Of a stretch of DNA of 35,908 nucleotides, positions 15,560 through 24,970 are shown in pieces. The notes beneath the pieces are model-generated. The model had not been told where the DNA came from. It ran no database searches and saw nothing but the letters and a program-made list of their open reading frames with translations. This DNA comes from Flavobacteriaceae bacterium (lineage in GTDB: Bacteria > Bacteroidota > Bacteroidia > Flavobacteriales > Weeksellaceae). Both the position numbers and the translations under genes were made by a program. The stretch spans positions 1 through 35,908 of the forward strand of contig JAISMV010000087.1 in assembly GCA_031276535.1 (NCBI GenBank), read 5' to 3'. The first letter of the stretch is position 1, and the number at the start of each line of letters is the position of its first letter.

Positions 15560-16675
15560 ATGAAATTTATAGTTTCAAGCGGAGAATTACTAAAAGCATT
15601 ACAGTTGATAAGTGGAATCACAGGAGGAAATTCTTCCCTTCCTGTTTTAGAAAATTTTTTATTTGATCTGGATTCCAACAAGCTGACAATTTATGGTTCT
15701 GATGGAGAAACCACCATGAAAACCAGTATTGAAGTACAAAGTAATGATAAAGGAAAGATTGCCGTTCCCTCCAAATTATTAACAGATACCGTAAAAACTT
15801 TTTCCGAACAACCCTTATCCTTTTCTCAGGAAGGAACCCAGTTGGAAATTGTGGACGAAAAGGACAATTATTTCATTGCTCTGGATGATGTAGAACAATA
15901 CCCTTCAATACCTGAATTGGATACAGATAAATCCATCACCATAAAGGCTTCCGTTTTAGCCGAGGCTATTGCCAATACTATTTTTTCCACCGGTAATGAC
16001 GCCATGCGCCCGGTAATGACCGGAGTATTGTTTCAATTTACAGATTCAGAATGTCGTTTCGTGGCTACCGATGCACACCGTTTGGTGAAATATTCCCGTA
16101 AAGATGTTTTATCAAATGAAAATGTAGAATTCATCATGCCTAAAAAACCTCTTACTTTGTTGAAAAATGCTCTAATTGCTTACGATGATGAGGTTACTAT
16201 TGATTTCAACGAAACCAATGCACGGTTCACTCATAATGAAACACAATGGGTATGTCGTTTAATAGATGGAAAATATCCTAACTATGACGCCGTTATTCCT
16301 AAAGAAAATCCGAATGTTCTAACTATAAACCGTCAACTTTTTTTAGGCTCTTTAAAAAGAGCATCTTTGTTTTCAAATAAATCTACCTCACAGGTTAGTT
16401 TAGCCCTGAACGGGAATTTACTGAAACTAAGCGCCGAAGATTTGGATTTTGCGAACAAGGCAGACATGAGCCTTCCTTGTGACTTTAACGGAGAAGAGTT
16501 GAAGATCGGTTTTAATTCCAAATTCCTGAATGAAATGCTAACTAACATTTCTTCTGAAGACATAACTCTGGAGATGTCAACCCCGAATCGGGCAGGGATT
16601 ATCAAACCTATAGACGGACTGGACGAAAATGAGGATATTCTGATGTTGGTGATGCCCGTAATGTTGACTAATTAA
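15560..16675 (+). CDS. dnaN: DNA polymerase III subunit beta (sliding clamp)
   Basis: This is the ring-shaped clamp that tethers DNA polymerase III to the template. The 371-residue product matches the three-domain clamp. The N-terminal segment is MKFIVSSGELLKALQLISG, followed by the conserved NPLPVLENFLF-like run, VATDAHRLVKYSR in the middle domain and IDGKYPNYDAVIP. The C-terminal tail MLVMPVML is the clamp signature. Length and frame are normal. It has its own promoter and is not next to dnaA. pheT follows after an 84-base gap. Confidence 0.97.
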   Translation: MKFIVSSGELLKALQLISGITGGNSSLPVLENFLFDLDSNKLTIYGSDGETTMKTSIEVQSNDKGKIAVPSKLLTDTVKTFSEQPLSFSQEGTQLEIVDEKDNYFIALDDVEQYPSIPELDTDKSITIKASVLAEAIANTIFSTGNDAMRPVMTGVLFQFTDSECRFVATDAHRLVKYSRKDVLSNENVEFIMPKKPLTLLKNALIAYDDEVTIDFNETNARFTHNETQWVCRLIDGKYPNYDAVIPKENPNVLTINRQLFLGSLKRASLFSNKSTSQVSLALNGNLLKLSAEDLDFANKADMSLPCDFNGEELKIGFNSKFLNEMLTNISSEDITLEMSTPNRAGIIKPIDGLDENEDILMLVMPVMLTN

Positions 16676-16759
16676 AAACCATTAAAACAAATACTTTATC
16701 ACTTTTATGTAGATATAAAATTTACATAAGAGTTCATATTTATTAAATAGATTTAAGCA

Positions 16760-19180
16760 ATGAAAATCTCTTATAACTGGCTTAGTAATTACATAAAAAC
16801 CGATCTATCTGTTGAAAAAATCGCTGCCACGCTCACCGACACAGGTTTGGAAGTAGAAGATATAAAAGAAATAGAATCTGTCAAAGGCAGCTTAAAAGGA
16901 GTAGTTGTTGGAGAGGTTTTAAAATGTGAAAAACATCCCGATGCAGATAAGTTACATTTGACCGAGGTAGATCTAGGCCACGGAGAAATCGTGCAGATCG
17001 TATGTGGAGCCCCTAATGTGAAAGCCGGACAAAAAGTTTCGGTTGCTACAATAGGAACCACCCTGTATCCAAAAAACGGAGAACCTTTTAAAATCAAAAA
17101 AAGTAAGATCCGGGGGAAAGAATCTTTCGGAATGATCTGTGCCGAAGATGAATTAGGATTAGGAGACAATCATGACGGGATCATTGTCTTAAATCAAAAA
17201 CTAAAAGCGGGGACTCCGTTAAGTGAAGTTTATTCTGTTTCCAAAGACTATTGTATCGAAATCGGACTTACCCCCAATCGTACCGATGCCATGTCTCACT
17301 ATGGAGTGGCGCGGGATTTATATGCAGCCCTCAGAAGCAGAAAAATTCCTGCTGAGCTTAAACCTTTTTCGGTAGAAAACTTTGATCCGGACGAAAAAAA
17401 GGGAAACCCTATTTCCGTAGAAATCAAAAATGCTCAATTATGCCCGAGATATTCAGGTGTTTATCTAAAAAATATTGAACTAAAACCTTCTCCCGACTGG
17501 TTGCAAAACTATTTAAAAACCATAGGATTATCGCCCATTAATAATGCCGTAGACATCACGAACTACATCCTTCACTCCTATGGGCAGCCTCTTCACGCTT
17601 TTGATGCCGATAAAATTAAAGGACAAAAAATAAAAGTGGGAACGGTTCCGGAAGGAACAAAATTCACAACTTTGGACGGAGTGGAAAGAACCCTCTCCGA
17701 CTTTGAACTTTTGATCAAAGACGGTGAAGATACTCCTATGTGTATTGCCGGTGTTTATGGAGGAAAAGAATCGGGAGTCAGTAGCAGCACCAAAAATATT
17801 TTCCTGGAAAGCGCTTATTTCAATCCGGTTTCTATCCGAAAAACATCAAAAAAAGAAGGCTTAAATACAGATTCTTCTTTCCGGTATGAAAGAGGAATTG
17901 ATCCTAATACTACCGTCCCTGCTCTCAAGAAAGCTTGTGAATTATTCAAAGAACTTGCGAACGCCACTGTTGTCGGGGAAATTATTGATGAATATCCCGA
18001 ACCTGTCAAAAATCAAAATGCAATTTTACGATACCATAAAATTGATCAGATACTGGGAAAAAGAATTCATCGGGATCAAATTAAAGGAATATTAAATTTA
18101 TTGGAGTTCACCATCATAAGCGACACCAATGATGTTCTGGATCTGATCGTTCCTGCCTATCGGGTTGACGTGACACGGGAAATAGACATAATCGAGGAAA
18201 TTGCCAGAATCTACGGCTATAATCATATTGATATTCCTGAAAAATTCACCTTTGCCTATGAAAATAAAAATCAATTTGATGAAGAGTTTCTGGAAAACAG
18301 CATCGCCAATCAATTAAAATACAATGGATTTCATGAGGTTATGAATAATTCCTTAACCTCGAAAAGAGAAGAAAAAAACAACTACGTAGAACTTTTAAAC
18401 CCTTTGAGTTCCGATTTGGCCGTGATGAGACAATCTCTGGTATATGGAATCTTACAAAACATAGCTTTCAATATAAACAGAAATCAAAAGGAACTCAAGT
18501 TTTTTGAATTTGGAAAAGTTTATTTTAAAACCCCTAACGGGAATTATTCCGAAAACAAAAAATTAGCTTTGGGATTATTTGGCAATTATCAGGAAAATAA
18601 CTGGATATTTCCAAATAACCAAAGTACCTTTTACCATCTCAAAGGAATCGTAAAACAATTACTGAAAGGATTTCGCCTGAACACAGATGAAAAGCCATTA
18701 AAATCAAATCTGTTCAGAGAGGGCATCGAACTGGTTACAGGAGACCACACCTTTGGAAAATTGGGAATTATCCAATCTCAACTATCAAGGGAATCAGGAA
18801 TTAAAGGAGATGTTTTTTATGCGGAATTAGAATGGGAAAAACTGGTGGAATTCGCTTCAAAAAAGAAAACATACAAACTGGCGGAAGTTCCTAAATTTCC
18901 GGGTTCCAACAGAGATCTGGCTTTGTTGGTAAACAAAGAAGTCAAATATCTCGACTTGTATAAGGTTGCTTTTGAAACAGAGAAAAAAGTATTAAAATCT
19001 GTAAATCTGTTTGATGTATACGAAGGAAAAAATCTTCCGGAAGGAAAAAAATCCTATGCCCTGAATTTCTTTTTGCAGGATGAAAACAAAACACTTACAG
19101 ATCGGGATATAGATAAGACCATGAATAAATTGCTGGAAAAATTCTCATCGCAATTCAATGCCGAATTAAGAAACAGCTAA
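16760..19180 (+). CDS. pheT: Phenylalanine--tRNA ligase beta subunit
   Basis: The beta subunit of the alpha2-beta2 enzyme that charges tRNA-Phe. The 806-residue protein has the N-terminal tRNA-binding OB domain (about residues 40-150, with KCEKHPDADKLHLTEVD and VCGAPNVKAGQ). B3/B4 editing and B5 regions follow (about 210-480), then a catalytic-like core and the C-terminal ferredoxin-like anticodon-binding domain (about 710-806, with KFPGSNRDLALLV and LTDRDIDKTMNKLLEKF). This is full bacterial length. pheS is not adjacent, as often in Bacteroidota. The next gene starts 12 bases later, so co-transcription is likely. Confidence 0.97.
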   Translation: MKISYNWLSNYIKTDLSVEKIAATLTDTGLEVEDIKEIESVKGSLKGVVVGEVLKCEKHPDADKLHLTEVDLGHGEIVQIVCGAPNVKAGQKVSVATIGTTLYPKNGEPFKIKKSKIRGKESFGMICAEDELGLGDNHDGIIVLNQKLKAGTPLSEVYSVSKDYCIEIGLTPNRTDAMSHYGVARDLYAALRSRKIPAELKPFSVENFDPDEKKGNPISVEIKNAQLCPRYSGVYLKNIELKPSPDWLQNYLKTIGLSPINNAVDITNYILHSYGQPLHAFDADKIKGQKIKVGTVPEGTKFTTLDGVERTLSDFELLIKDGEDTPMCIAGVYGGKESGVSSSTKNIFLESAYFNPVSIRKTSKKEGLNTDSSFRYERGIDPNTTVPALKKACELFKELANATVVGEIIDEYPEPVKNQNAILRYHKIDQILGKRIHRDQIKGILNLLEFTIISDTNDVLDLIVPAYRVDVTREIDIIEEIARIYGYNHIDIPEKFTFAYENKNQFDEEFLENSIANQLKYNGFHEVMNNSLTSKREEKNNYVELLNPLSSDLAVMRQSLVYGILQNIAFNINRNQKELKFFEFGKVYFKTPNGNYSENKKLALGLFGNYQENNWIFPNNQSTFYHLKGIVKQLLKGFRLNTDEKPLKSNLFREGIELVTGDHTFGKLGIIQSQLSRESGIKGDVFYAELEWEKLVEFASKKKTYKLAEVPKFPGSNRDLALLVNKEVKYLDLYKVAFETEKKVLKSVNLFDVYEGKNLPEGKKSYALNFFLQDENKTLTDRDIDKTMNKLLEKFSSQFNAELRNS

Positions 19181-19192
19181 TCCCCGCTCAAT

Positions 19193-19969
19193 ATGCCGAA
19201 AAAAGTTGTAATAATAGGAGCAGGAAATGTCGCTTTCCATTTAACAGAAGCCATGTTGCAAAACACGGTAAATGTAGTACAGATTTTTAACCGGACTTTA
19301 GATAACGCCCGGAAGCTGGCAGGGAAATATAACATAAGTTTCACCGATAAAATTTCCGAATTGGAAAGAGCGAATGTATACATTATCTGCACATCAGATA
19401 AGGCTATTTCCGAAATCTCCTGCCACATTCCTTTTGAAGACTGTTTGGTGGTGCACACTTCCGGTTCCATGCCCATTTCCGCCCTCAAAGGGAAATACAG
19501 AAAGGGCGGATTCTACCCTTTTCAAACCTTTTCCAAGAAAAGAGCGCTGAAATACGATAAAATTCCTTTTTTCATAGAAACGGAAAATCGGGAAGACGAA
19601 CTTACTCTTTTTACTTTGGCCAGACGAATTTCCGGGGAAGTTTATAAAACCGATTATGAAAAAAGATTACAAATTCATATGTCCGGAGTATGGGTAAATA
19701 ATTTCACCAATCACCTGTACCACATAGCTCATGAAATTTGTGAAAAACATAATATCTCTTTTGACAATTTAAAACCCTTAATTAAAGAAAGTGCGGATAA
19801 AATTATTGAGGGTATTTCTCCTTTTGAGGCTCAGACAGGTCCTGCAAAAAGAAACGACAAGCACGTTGTCGAAAAACATCTGTCTCTTCTCGAACCAGAC
19901 TCCCGATTATATCAAATATACTCACTGATCACCGATTCCATTACAAAAACGTACCATGATAAACTATAA
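19193..19969 (+). CDS. Rossmann-fold / DUF2520 oxidoreductase-like protein
   Basis: The 258-residue protein starts with an NAD(P)-type Rossmann motif (VVIIGAGNVAFHL, residues 5-17). It has a C-terminal all-helical part like that of DUF2520 proteins (MSGVWVNNFTNHLYHIAHEICEKH, then GPAKRNDKHVVEKHL). The family is related to F420-dependent NADP reductase and ProC-like enzymes, but its substrate is not established. It starts 12 bases after pheT and overlaps the KdsC-like gene by 14 bases. This DUF2520-phosphatase pairing is, as I recall, usual in flavobacteria and implies joint expression. Confidence 0.85.
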   Translation: MPKKVVIIGAGNVAFHLTEAMLQNTVNVVQIFNRTLDNARKLAGKYNISFTDKISELERANVYIICTSDKAISEISCHIPFEDCLVVHTSGSMPISALKGKYRKGGFYPFQTFSKKRALKYDKIPFFIETENREDELTLFTLARRISGEVYKTDYEKRLQIHMSGVWVNNFTNHLYHIAHEICEKHNISFDNLKPLIKESADKIIEGISPFEAQTGPAKRNDKHVVEKHLSLLEPDSRLYQIYSLITDSITKTYHDKL

Positions 19970-20486
19970 AGAAAAACTAAATTATATTAACGCCTTTGTT
20001 TTTGATGTTGACGGAGTTATGACCGACGGAAGCATACTCCTTATTGATAATCAAATGATCCGGAGCATGAATACCAAAGACGGATTCATACTGCAATTTG
20101 CCGTAAAAAAAGGATATAAAATAGCCGTTATCACAGGAGGAAAAGACCCTTCGGTAACCCACCGGTTAAATTATCTGGGAATTACGGATGTATATGTAAA
20201 TTCCAAAAACAAATGGGACGATTTGGAAGATTTTCTTTACAAGTACGACCTGAAACCACAGGAAATACTGTATATGGGAGACGACCTCCCGGATTATGAA
20301 GTAATGATAAAGTCCGGAATCGGAGCTGCACCCAAAGATGCCTGCCCGGAAATACTCTCCATAGCAGACTACATTTCTCCCATAGAAGGAGGGAAAGGCT
20401 GTGTCAGAGATGTCATCGAACAAGTGATGAAAGTACGGGGAGATTGGGATTATTTAAGTACAGCTCATCAGATTACCTCTACTTAG
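19956..20486 (+). CDS. kdsC: KDO-8-phosphate phosphatase-like HAD hydrolase
   Basis: KdsC removes phosphate from 3-deoxy-D-manno-octulosonate 8-phosphate in lipopolysaccharide core synthesis. The 176-residue protein is a cap-less HAD enzyme. The nucleophile motif FDVDGVMTDG holds D17 and D19, the second motif is ITGG, and MGDDLPDYEVM is motif IV. The GIGAAPKDACPEI segment is typical of KdsC. Size and motifs fit the tetrameric KdsC family. It overlaps the preceding DUF2520 gene by 14 bases. Related HAD phosphatases could share these motifs, so substrate specificity is a family-level call. Confidence 0.9.
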   Translation: MINYKEKLNYINAFVFDVDGVMTDGSILLIDNQMIRSMNTKDGFILQFAVKKGYKIAVITGGKDPSVTHRLNYLGITDVYVNSKNKWDDLEDFLYKYDLKPQEILYMGDDLPDYEVMIKSGIGAAPKDACPEILSIADYISPIEGGKGCVRDVIEQVMKVRGDWDYLSTAHQITST

Positions 20487-20603
20487 ACAGGTAATTGTAC
20501 TGCTGATTATTCATTCTAATTAAAAATATTTCAACGTTATTGATGTTATTTATCAAATAATAACAATAATTTATTATTTTTATGCTCTCAATTTCGTTGC
20601 CGG

Positions 20604-22094
20604 ATGATAAATTGGACAAAGTATTTCAACGTAGAGCTTTTTATAGTTATCGTAACCGTTTTTTATGTCATTGCTATTTTTTATGCAATTATTAAGATCA
20701 TCAAAAACACGGAAAACTCATCTAAAGCCTTAGGATATTTGCTGGTAGTAATCGTTCTTCCCGTTGTCGGTATAATTTTATATTTTTCCATCGGAGTTAA
20801 TTACAGACTCGAAAAATTATATAAACGAAAATACATCCGGGGCAAAGATTTTTATAAACTCATAAGACGTCAAATCAACATACTTTCCGAGAACAGGATC
20901 GTCGAATACAAAGAACTACTAAAAGGGAAAGTTCATCCTGTCAAAATGCTGTTAAAGGATACTTCCTCCGCGCTCTATACGGCGGAAAGAACCAAATTAC
21001 TGATCAATGGTGAAAATAAATTTAACGAGGTCATTTCCGAACTGGAAAAAGCAAAAAAACATATACACATAGAATATTACATATTTGCGGATGACAAAAT
21101 AGGAAACGAAATAAAAAATATTCTGATAAAAAAAGCTAAAGAAGGAATTACCGTACGGTTCATTTACGACGATTTCGGAAGCCATGCCCTTGATAAAAGG
21201 ATGATAAAAGAATTGAAGGAAGGAGGAGTGCAGGTTGCGGCTTTCTATAAAATAAAGTTATATGCCTTTGCCAACCGGATGAATTACCGGAATCACCGAA
21301 AAATCATTGTCATAGATTCAAAGATCGGTTTTGTAGGTGGGATTAATGTTGCCGACCGATATATAAATTCCTCCGAAAATGACCTGTTTTGGAGAGATAC
21401 TCACTTCATGGTAGAGGGAGAAGCGGTAAACGGATTGCAATACAACTTTATCACCGATTGGAATTTCTGTTCCAATCAAAATGTAGATCCTTTTGATAAA
21501 GAATATTTTTATACGCCTCCCATCAACCAGCTGAAACAGAAGTATACGGATCTGGTGCAAATCGCTGCCAGTGGTCCCGACAGCGACAGGGCAACCATTA
21601 TGTTAGTATACAACGGAATTATCATGTCCAGTCAAAAACGTCTGTACCTGACCACCCCCTATCTGATTCCTAACGAAACCATTGTAAACGCTTTAAAATA
21701 TACGGCATTAAGTGGAGTAGATGTGAGGATTTTGGTTCCCTTAAAATCAGACAGCCTCGTAGTGGGCGCCGCTTCGTGTGCCTATTACAAAGAACTATTA
21801 GCCGCAGGAGTACGCATTTACCGGTATGCCAAAGGCTTTATTCATGCTAAAACCATCATCTCAGACGATAATTTATCCGTAATAGGCTCTGCAAATTTAG
21901 ACATAAGAAGTTTTGATCTGAATTTCGAGATTAGTGCATTGGTTTACAGTAAATCTGTAAATCAGGAATTATATGATGTCTTTATAGATGATCTGGAGAA
22001 CAGCATAGAAATCACATATAAAGAATGGAGGAAAAGGAATAAGATCATCGAACTGGGAGACTCTATTGCCAGGCTGATCTCTCCCCTATTGTGA
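20604..22094 (+). CDS. cls: Cardiolipin synthase (phospholipase D family)
   Basis: Condenses phosphatidylglycerol molecules to cardiolipin in the inner membrane. Two N-terminal membrane helices (about residues 11-32 and 41-63) precede two PLD catalytic repeats. The first is H231-x-K233 followed by D238 (NHRKIIVID), the second is H414-x-K416 with D421 (IHAKTIISDD) and then SANLDIRSF. The 496 residues match ClsA-type enzymes. It is transcribed alone, 117 bases after kdsC, and ends 8 bases from the convergent prenyl synthase gene. Confidence 0.94.
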   Translation: MINWTKYFNVELFIVIVTVFYVIAIFYAIIKIIKNTENSSKALGYLLVVIVLPVVGIILYFSIGVNYRLEKLYKRKYIRGKDFYKLIRRQINILSENRIVEYKELLKGKVHPVKMLLKDTSSALYTAERTKLLINGENKFNEVISELEKAKKHIHIEYYIFADDKIGNEIKNILIKKAKEGITVRFIYDDFGSHALDKRMIKELKEGGVQVAAFYKIKLYAFANRMNYRNHRKIIVIDSKIGFVGGINVADRYINSSENDLFWRDTHFMVEGEAVNGLQYNFITDWNFCSNQNVDPFDKEYFYTPPINQLKQKYTDLVQIAASGPDSDRATIMLVYNGIIMSSQKRLYLTTPYLIPNETIVNALKYTALSGVDVRILVPLKSDSLVVGAASCAYYKELLAAGVRIYRYAKGFIHAKTIISDDNLSVIGSANLDIRSFDLNFEISALVYSKSVNQELYDVFIDDLENSIEITYKEWRKRNKIIELGDSIARLISPLL

Positions 22095-22102
22095 AAATTG
22101 AT

Positions 22103-23080
22103 TTAATTCTTTCTTTCAATGACATAGTTGAGCATCAACTCCAATGAATCCCGGTTTTCATCTTTAGGGAAAGAAAATAAAATATCCATTGCCTTTTGTT
22201 TGTATTCATTCATTTTTTCTACGGTATATTCCAACCCTCCGTTTTTCTTGACAAACTCAATGATCTCGGCAACTCTTTCTTTATTCTTGTTATGATTTTT
22301 GATAGAATTAATCAACCATTTCTTATGTTCCGGATCGGTAGTATTGAGAACATGAATTAACGGAAGAGTTATCTTTCTTTCCTGAATATCAATCCCGATA
22401 GGTTTTCCTATAAGGTTAGTATTGGTATAATCAAACAGGTCGTCTTTGATCTGAAAAGCAATGCCTGCATACTCCCCGAAAAGACGAAACCTCTGTGAAA
22501 TATTTTCAGACGCATAGGAAGAACAGGCGCCCGACTCGCAGCAAGCTGAAATAAGCACCGCTGTTTTCTGACGGATAATTTCGAAATAAACCCCTTCCGT
22601 AATATCCAGTTTTCTGCTCTTTTCCAATTGCAGCAACTCTCCCTCAGCCATTTCCCTCATTACTCTCGAAATAATCGCAAGCAGGTCAAAATCCTGATTA
22701 TCCGTTGCCAGCAGAAGGCTTTTAGACAATAAATAATCTCCCACCAAAATGGCTATCTTGTTTTTCCACAAGGCATTAATGGAGAAAAAGCCTCTTCTCA
22801 TATAGCTTTCGTCCACTACATCGTCATGTACCAACGTAGCCGTATGGATCAGTTCTATTAAGGAAGCCGCCCGATACGTTTTATCTGTGATCTTTCCCGA
22901 AAGTTTTGCTGTAAGAAAAACAAACATCGGACGCATTTGTTTTCCTTTTCTTCGAACAATAAACTGTGTTATCCTGTCTAACAAAGGGACTTTGCTTTTC
23001 ATAGATTCATAGAATCGCTTTTCGAAAAGTTTCATTTCATCCGCAATCGGGACTTTGATTTGTTCTGCAACTTTAGACAT
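22103..23080 (-). CDS. ispB: Long-chain polyprenyl diphosphate synthase
   Basis: Elongates isoprenyl diphosphates to the long chain used for the menaquinone tail. The 325-residue protein has the first aspartate-rich motif LVHDDVVDE (D86, D87, D90), the second motif IKDDLFD (D213, D214, D217), KGKQMRP near residues 46-51 and GDYLLSK near 114-120. All are trans-prenyltransferase hallmarks. The small residues before the first motif suggest a long product (octaprenyl or solanesyl range), but chain length cannot be read exactly. It is convergent with cls. The ispB name is by family and context with menD. Confidence 0.88.
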   Translation of the reverse strand: MSKVAEQIKVPIADEMKLFEKRFYESMKSKVPLLDRITQFIVRRKGKQMRPMFVFLTAKLSGKITDKTYRAASLIELIHTATLVHDDVVDESYMRRGFFSINALWKNKIAILVGDYLLSKSLLLATDNQDFDLLAIISRVMREMAEGELLQLEKSRKLDITEGVYFEIIRQKTAVLISACCESGACSSYASENISQRFRLFGEYAGIAFQIKDDLFDYTNTNLIGKPIGIDIQERKITLPLIHVLNTTDPEHKKWLINSIKNHNKNKERVAEIIEFVKKNGGLEYTVEKMNEYKQKAMDILFSFPKDENRDSLELMLNYVIERKN

Positions 23081-23244
23081 TACGCACCAAAAATAAGGAA
23101 TTTTTACAGATTACAATTTGAAAGTACGATTTTATTTTTATAGTCAGGGTGAAAATTAAAATGTGTGTATATCCATACGACCGAATATTTCATAAAAATT
23201 GCCATTAAATGTAAAATAAAAGGTTCATACCAAAAAAGAATTAT

Positions 23245-23252
23245 TATATTTG
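23245..23252 (+). promoter_or_regulatory. Probable promoter for the 23345-29064 gene run
   Basis: TATATTTG fits TAnnTTTG and lies 93 bases before the first gene of the run. No convincing -33 box was found. Confidence 0.4.
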
Positions 23253-23344
23253 TCGATTGAAAAACTATACAAAATACTTTATAGTGATGCAACAAAATTC
23301 AATATTTCACGTTAAAATAATTATTGTGAAATAATAAACTAAAT

Positions 23345-24211
23345 ATGAAAAATATTTTTTTATTGACTATTCTGTTTTTTATGAGTTGTCTTGCGCCTGT
23401 ATCAGCCCAACGGCATGAGTTAGGCATATCGTTAGGTAAAGCAAATATGATCGGTGATATAGGAAAAACCGAATACATAGAATTATTTCCTATGGATATG
23501 AACCGGCTTCCGATTTCCTTAGGAATTCTTTACCGATTAAACTTCAACAACAGGCAGAGTTTACGTTTCAACCTGATATACAATAAGATCTTCTTTGACG
23601 ATCTAAAAGCCAGTGAAGATTACAGATATAAAAGGTTACTTCACGACAGCAATACCATCATAGAAGCATCTGCCTTATTTGAGTATTATTTTTTCGATAT
23701 TAATGATATTAAACTTTCCGGGTCTTCGCCGTACATATTTGGAGGAGGAGCTGTTTATGCATATAAAAACCGGGAGTATTCCATAACTCACACACGGTTT
23801 AAGAATTCTGACGGGTCTTTCAGAGACCCTGTCCACTATTGGGACTTTGCTACAGAAAGCAGTTATGAAAAATCTACAAAGTTCGATTATAGCATTCCTT
23901 TCGGAGTGGGATATAAATTCAAGTTCAATTACAATTGGCTGCTGTCATTCGAGGTAGGGGCAAGATATACATTTCAGGACAATTTAGATTATAGCGCTAT
24001 CAAAACAGATAAGTTTACTATTAATCTGGACCCTAAATTAAGAGAATTAAGAGAACTAGACCCCCTGCTTGGCAATGAAATAAACAAAAGAAGTGCCCAG
24101 ATCATAGGGGAACATCAAACAGGAAATACCTTTAAAAGTAATGACTGGTACCTGATATGGGGGTTCAATCTTACCTATACTTTTGGCAGACCTCCATGTT
24201 ATTGTCAGTAA
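23345..24211 (+). CDS. Outer-membrane beta-barrel protein (DUF6089-like)
   Basis: The 288-residue exported protein has a signal peptide (MKNIFLLTILFFMSCLAPVSAQ) and then the segment HELGISLGKANMIGDIGKTEYI. This type of start is found in a Bacteroidota family encoded directly upstream of uppS and bamA. Alternating strands such as YIFGGGAVYAYKNREY and LLSFEVGARYTFQDNLDY indicate an eight- to ten-strand barrel. The end, GFNLTYTFGRPPCYC, is typical of the group. The cysteine in the signal region is not in a good lipobox. Its fixed position beside bamA suggests a role in envelope assembly or shape, which is unproven. Confidence 0.82.
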   Translation: MKNIFLLTILFFMSCLAPVSAQRHELGISLGKANMIGDIGKTEYIELFPMDMNRLPISLGILYRLNFNNRQSLRFNLIYNKIFFDDLKASEDYRYKRLLHDSNTIIEASALFEYYFFDINDIKLSGSSPYIFGGGAVYAYKNREYSITHTRFKNSDGSFRDPVHYWDFATESSYEKSTKFDYSIPFGVGYKFKFNYNWLLSFEVGARYTFQDNLDYSAIKTDKFTINLDPKLRELRELDPLLGNEINKRSAQIIGEHQTGNTFKSNDWYLIWGFNLTYTFGRPPCYCQ

Positions 24212-24223
24212 AAAATCAGATTA

Positions 24224-24970
24224 ATGCTTAAAAAGGATACAGCTATAGAAGAAAAAAACATACCTCAACATGTAGCCATTATTATGGACGGTAATGGAAG
24301 GTGGGCTAAAAAAAGAGGTATGATGCGTACTTTAGGTCATCAGAATGCAATCAAGGCAGTAAAAGAAGCCATAGAATTTTGCGATGAGATGGAAATTCCG
24401 TATCTTACCCTATACGCTTTCTCTTCAGAAAACTGGAACAGACCGGCATTAGAAGTCAACGCTTTGATGTCTATCCTGTCAGGAACCATAAAAAAAGAAT
24501 CTCAAAAATTAATAGAAAGAGGAATAAGGGTAAAAGTAATAGGAAATACCCACAAGCTTCCCAAAGATGTATATAAAGAACTAAAAAATCTAATAGACAA
24601 TACACAAAATAACAAAAAAGGAACTTTGATACTGGCATTAAGTTACGGCTCCAAAGAAGAAATTCTGGATGCAACGAAAAAAATAGCCGAAAAAGTTGCC
24701 GAAAACAAAATTTCTGTAGAGGACATAAACGAAGACATCTTTAATAACCATTTATATACTCAAGATATTCCGGATGTCGATCTTCTCATACGCACCAGCG
24801 GAGAACAAAGGATCAGTAATTTTTTACTTTGGCAGATCGCTTATGCGGAATTATATTTTACAGATGTATTATGGCCTGATTTTAATAAAAAAGAATTTTT
24901 AAAAGCAATTGAGTTTTATCAGACAAGAGAACGAAGATTCGGAAAAATAAGTGAACAGTTAAAAAGTTAA
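24224..24970 (+). CDS. uppS: Isoprenyl transferase (undecaprenyl diphosphate synthase)
   Basis: Makes the C55 lipid carrier for peptidoglycan and O-antigen by cis-prenyl transfer. The 248-residue protein has the catalytic motif IIMDGNGRWAKKRG (catalytic D22), the SSENWNRP segment, and the C-terminal LIRTSGEQRISNFLLWQ and WPDF motifs, all intact. It lies 12 bases after the barrel gene and its stop codon abuts the GTG of bamA. The three are therefore an operon for envelope biogenesis. Confidence 0.97.
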   Translation: MLKKDTAIEEKNIPQHVAIIMDGNGRWAKKRGMMRTLGHQNAIKAVKEAIEFCDEMEIPYLTLYAFSSENWNRPALEVNALMSILSGTIKKESQKLIERGIRVKVIGNTHKLPKDVYKELKNLIDNTQNNKKGTLILALSYGSKEEILDATKKIAEKVAENKISVEDINEDIFNNHLYTQDIPDVDLLIRTSGEQRISNFLLWQIAYAELYFTDVLWPDFNKKEFLKAIEFYQTRERRFGKISEQLKS